Source: Gemmatimonadota bacterium (GTDB lineage: Bacteria; Gemmatimonadota; Gemmatimonadetes; Gemmatimonadales; GWC2-71-9). From it: a stretch of DNA of 7,510 nt. How positions within the stretch are numbered: the stretch's first letter is position 1; each line of letters starts with the position of its first letter. The stretch covers positions 1-7,510 of the forward strand of contig QHUF01000013.1 in assembly GCA_003221075.1 (NCBI GenBank), written 5' to 3'. The notes under the pieces were generated by a model. The model saw nothing but the letters and a program-made list of their open reading frames with translations. It ran no database searches and was not told the origin of the DNA. A program made the translations under genes and the position numbers. Shown here piece by piece: positions 6,311 through 7,510 of this stretch.

Positions 6311-6398
6311 ACGGGCGCAGCTAGGGCGTGTGTCAGGTGCCGCATGGACGCACCAAGATAGTAGGTAATGAAACAATCAGCCCCGCAACGACTTAGCC
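6311..6398 (-). promoter_or_regulatory. Relatively A+T-rich gap likely holding the plug gene promoter
   Basis: The gap between the GH97 stop and the plug gene contains the most A+T-rich stretch nearby, about 6350-6380. A TACTAT hexamer at 6363-6358 on the minus strand could serve as a -10. A TTGCGG lies upstream of it at a non-ideal 19-base spacing. No clear hairpin follows the GH97 stop. The plug gene may thus have its own promoter, but the motif evidence is weak. Confidence 0.3.
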
Positions 6399-7510
6399 TC
6401 ATGAGAACCGCCCGACGAATCCGCCGCCTGGCCGGAGATCGATCCGGAGCGAGTCGGACGCCCGCACGGTGGCCCGCTCGACGCGCGCGGCCGCGGGGTC
6501 GTCCATTTGATCTCGTACCAGCAGCGCGTCGTGCGATCCGCCGTCGAGAAACGCGAGCGACACGTCGAGCGAGCGGGCGGCGGGCCCGTTGGCGATCGCA
6601 AGGAACCACGTCCGGCCCGCGCGCCGCGCAAAAGCCGCGACCTCACCGATCTCGCTGAACGGCAGGACCAGCGTCTCGTCCCATACGCTGGGGATGCTCT
6701 TGATCAGGTCCACCGCGGGATTGTCCAGGATGCTCTGGGGGTGGGCGCCGTAGACGAGCAGCGGCGCCGTGAAGATGGCCGCGGTGGCGATTTGGTGGGG
6801 CCACGACGTCTCGCGCCGGCGCTCGCCGAACAGCATCGGTGTGAAGTCGAGATGCCCAGCGAGCATGCGTGTGAACGGGATCGTCGTGTCGTGCTGCGCC
6901 CACGTTGGCATGCTGCGCCGCTCCATCCCCGACACCGCTTCCCGGTTCAGCTCGTTCGGCCAGGTGCGCGATTCGCCGGTCGGCTTGTTCGCGCCGTGGA
7001 AGTCCACCAGCAGCCTGTGGTCGGCCGCGCCGTGCAGGCACGCGCGGTAGAGGTCCATGACCTCCTTGGCCTCGTGATCGAAGAAGTCGAGCTTCACCCC
7101 CACGGCCCCGACGTCCTGCACGTGCGCGAAGAACGCCGCCCGGGCCGCAGGATCGTGCAGCTCCTTGCTGTGCTGCCACAGCCAGATCCCGACGCCCTGC
7201 TGCCGAGAATACTGGACGAGATCGCGCAGGTCGCTCTCGGGCCACTGCCGCCAGAAGCCTTCGATCAGGTTGTACTCGAACCCCAGTTGGCCCGCGAGGC
7301 GCGAGAACTCTTTCATCGTGGCGAGCGAGTTTTCGCCGCCGCCGTCCAGGTACTTCCAGACCGCCCGGCCCGGCTTGATCCAGTCGGTGTGCAGGCCGTG
7401 TGGGAAGAAGCGCCGGTCCGCGGGCGGCGAGAGATCCGCCACGATGTCGCAATTGACGAGCGTGTTGAGATCAGCGCCGATCATCACGAGGCGCCACGGG
7501 CTCGTGATAC
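6399..7510 (-). CDS. GH97 glycoside hydrolase, probable retaining alpha-galactosidase type; 5' end outside window
   Basis: The frame is open to the right edge. Codons before the GTG at 7487 read I-T-S-P-W-R-L, the normal GH97 continuation, so that GTG is internal and the N-terminal beta-sandwich is outside the window. 369 residues are visible, numbered from the first full codon. They include W-I-K-P-G-R-A-V-W-K-Y (43-53), Y-N-L-I-E-G-F-W (79-86), V-G-V-K-L-D-F-F-D (137-144), F-H-G-A-N-K-P-T-G (170-178), R-T-W-P-N-E (181-186) and P-F-T-R-M-L-A-G (211-218). A C-terminal beta domain runs from about 285. Asp at 141 corresponds to the nucleophile of retaining GH97 alpha-galactosidases. Glu196 (G-M-E) lies 55 residues later, the same spacing I recall for Asp415/Glu470 in the Bacteroides enzyme. 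SusB-like inverting enzymes lack that Asp. Substrate therefore leans to alpha-galactosides. The protein is likely periplasmic; the signal peptide is not visible. Confidence 0.9.
   Translation of the reverse strand, partial: ITSPWRLVMIGADLNTLVNCDIVADLSPPADRRFFPHGLHTDWIKPGRAVWKYLDGGGENSLATMKEFSRLAGQLGFEYNLIEGFWRQWPESDLRDLVQYSRQQGVGIWLWQHSKELHDPAARAAFFAHVQDVGAVGVKLDFFDHEAKEVMDLYRACLHGAADHRLLVDFHGANKPTGESRTWPNELNREAVSGMERRSMPTWAQHDTTIPFTRMLAGHLDFTPMLFGERRRETSWPHQIATAAIFTAPLLVYGAHPQSILDNPAVDLIKSIPSVWDETLVLPFSEIGEVAAFARRAGRTWFLAIANGPAARSLDVSLAFLDGGSHDALLVRDQMDDPAAARVERATVRASDSLRIDLRPGGGFVGRFS

Noticed and set aside
7485..7487. GTG at 7487 as the start of the GH97 gene
   Set aside because: Codons upstream to the window edge continue the GH97 pattern (T-S-P-W-R), and a start here would remove the N-terminal beta-sandwich and part of the barrel.

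Overview
The window is G+C-rich chromosomal DNA from a bacterium with an outer membrane. Several features point to a Gemmatimonadota-like or related soil/sediment lineage: a lipoprotein whose post-lipobox segment reads C-S-E-G-S-T-G-P, a SusC-type plug domain carried on a short lipoprotein, Tat-exported glycosidase-like proteins, and many carbohydrate-active enzymes. This placement is inferred from protein style only; there is no rRNA or marker gene to confirm it.

Layout. The left part is on the + strand. It holds the C-terminal end of a large glycoside hydrolase, best matched from memory to GH106 alpha-L-rhamnosidase-like proteins (3-680), then a two-repeat pre-peptidase-C-like lipoprotein (838-1692). 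The rest is on the - strand and converges on it. Reading that strand in transcription order (right to left): the C-terminal two thirds of a GH97 enzyme with retaining alpha-galactosidase-type residues (7510-6399, running off the right edge); a 164-residue plug-only TonB-receptor-like lipoprotein with a perfect Shine-Dalgarno (6299-5805); a chimeric gene relic of about 250 bp that joins the signal peptide and first beta-propeller blade of one gene to the last 34 codons of a GH16 gene (5755-5510); and two Tat-exported TIM-barrel proteins joined by an ATGA stop/start overlap (5432-3255 and 3258-1777). The first of these two carries a GH42-type trimerisation domain.

How it fits together. This looks like a carbohydrate-degradation neighbourhood. 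GH97, GH106-like, GH16 and GH42/GHL6-like proteins would act in the periplasm or at the cell surface on a complex, possibly rhamnose- and galactose-containing glycan. The substrate is inference. There is no SusC/SusD pair, transporter or regulator in the window; the only uptake-related item is the isolated plug domain.

Points deserving a second look: (i) both TIM-barrel proteins carry a C...CxCxxC set that matches the zinc site of GH42 beta-galactosidases, yet the larger one lacks the GH42 acid/base Glu at the expected place; (ii) the plug-only lipoprotein has no barrel; (iii) the PD40/GH16 relic keeps a plausible promoter pointing into the downstream pair. I saw no tRNA, rRNA, CRISPR array, insertion sequence or phage gene, and no clear evidence for an entirely new multi-gene system.
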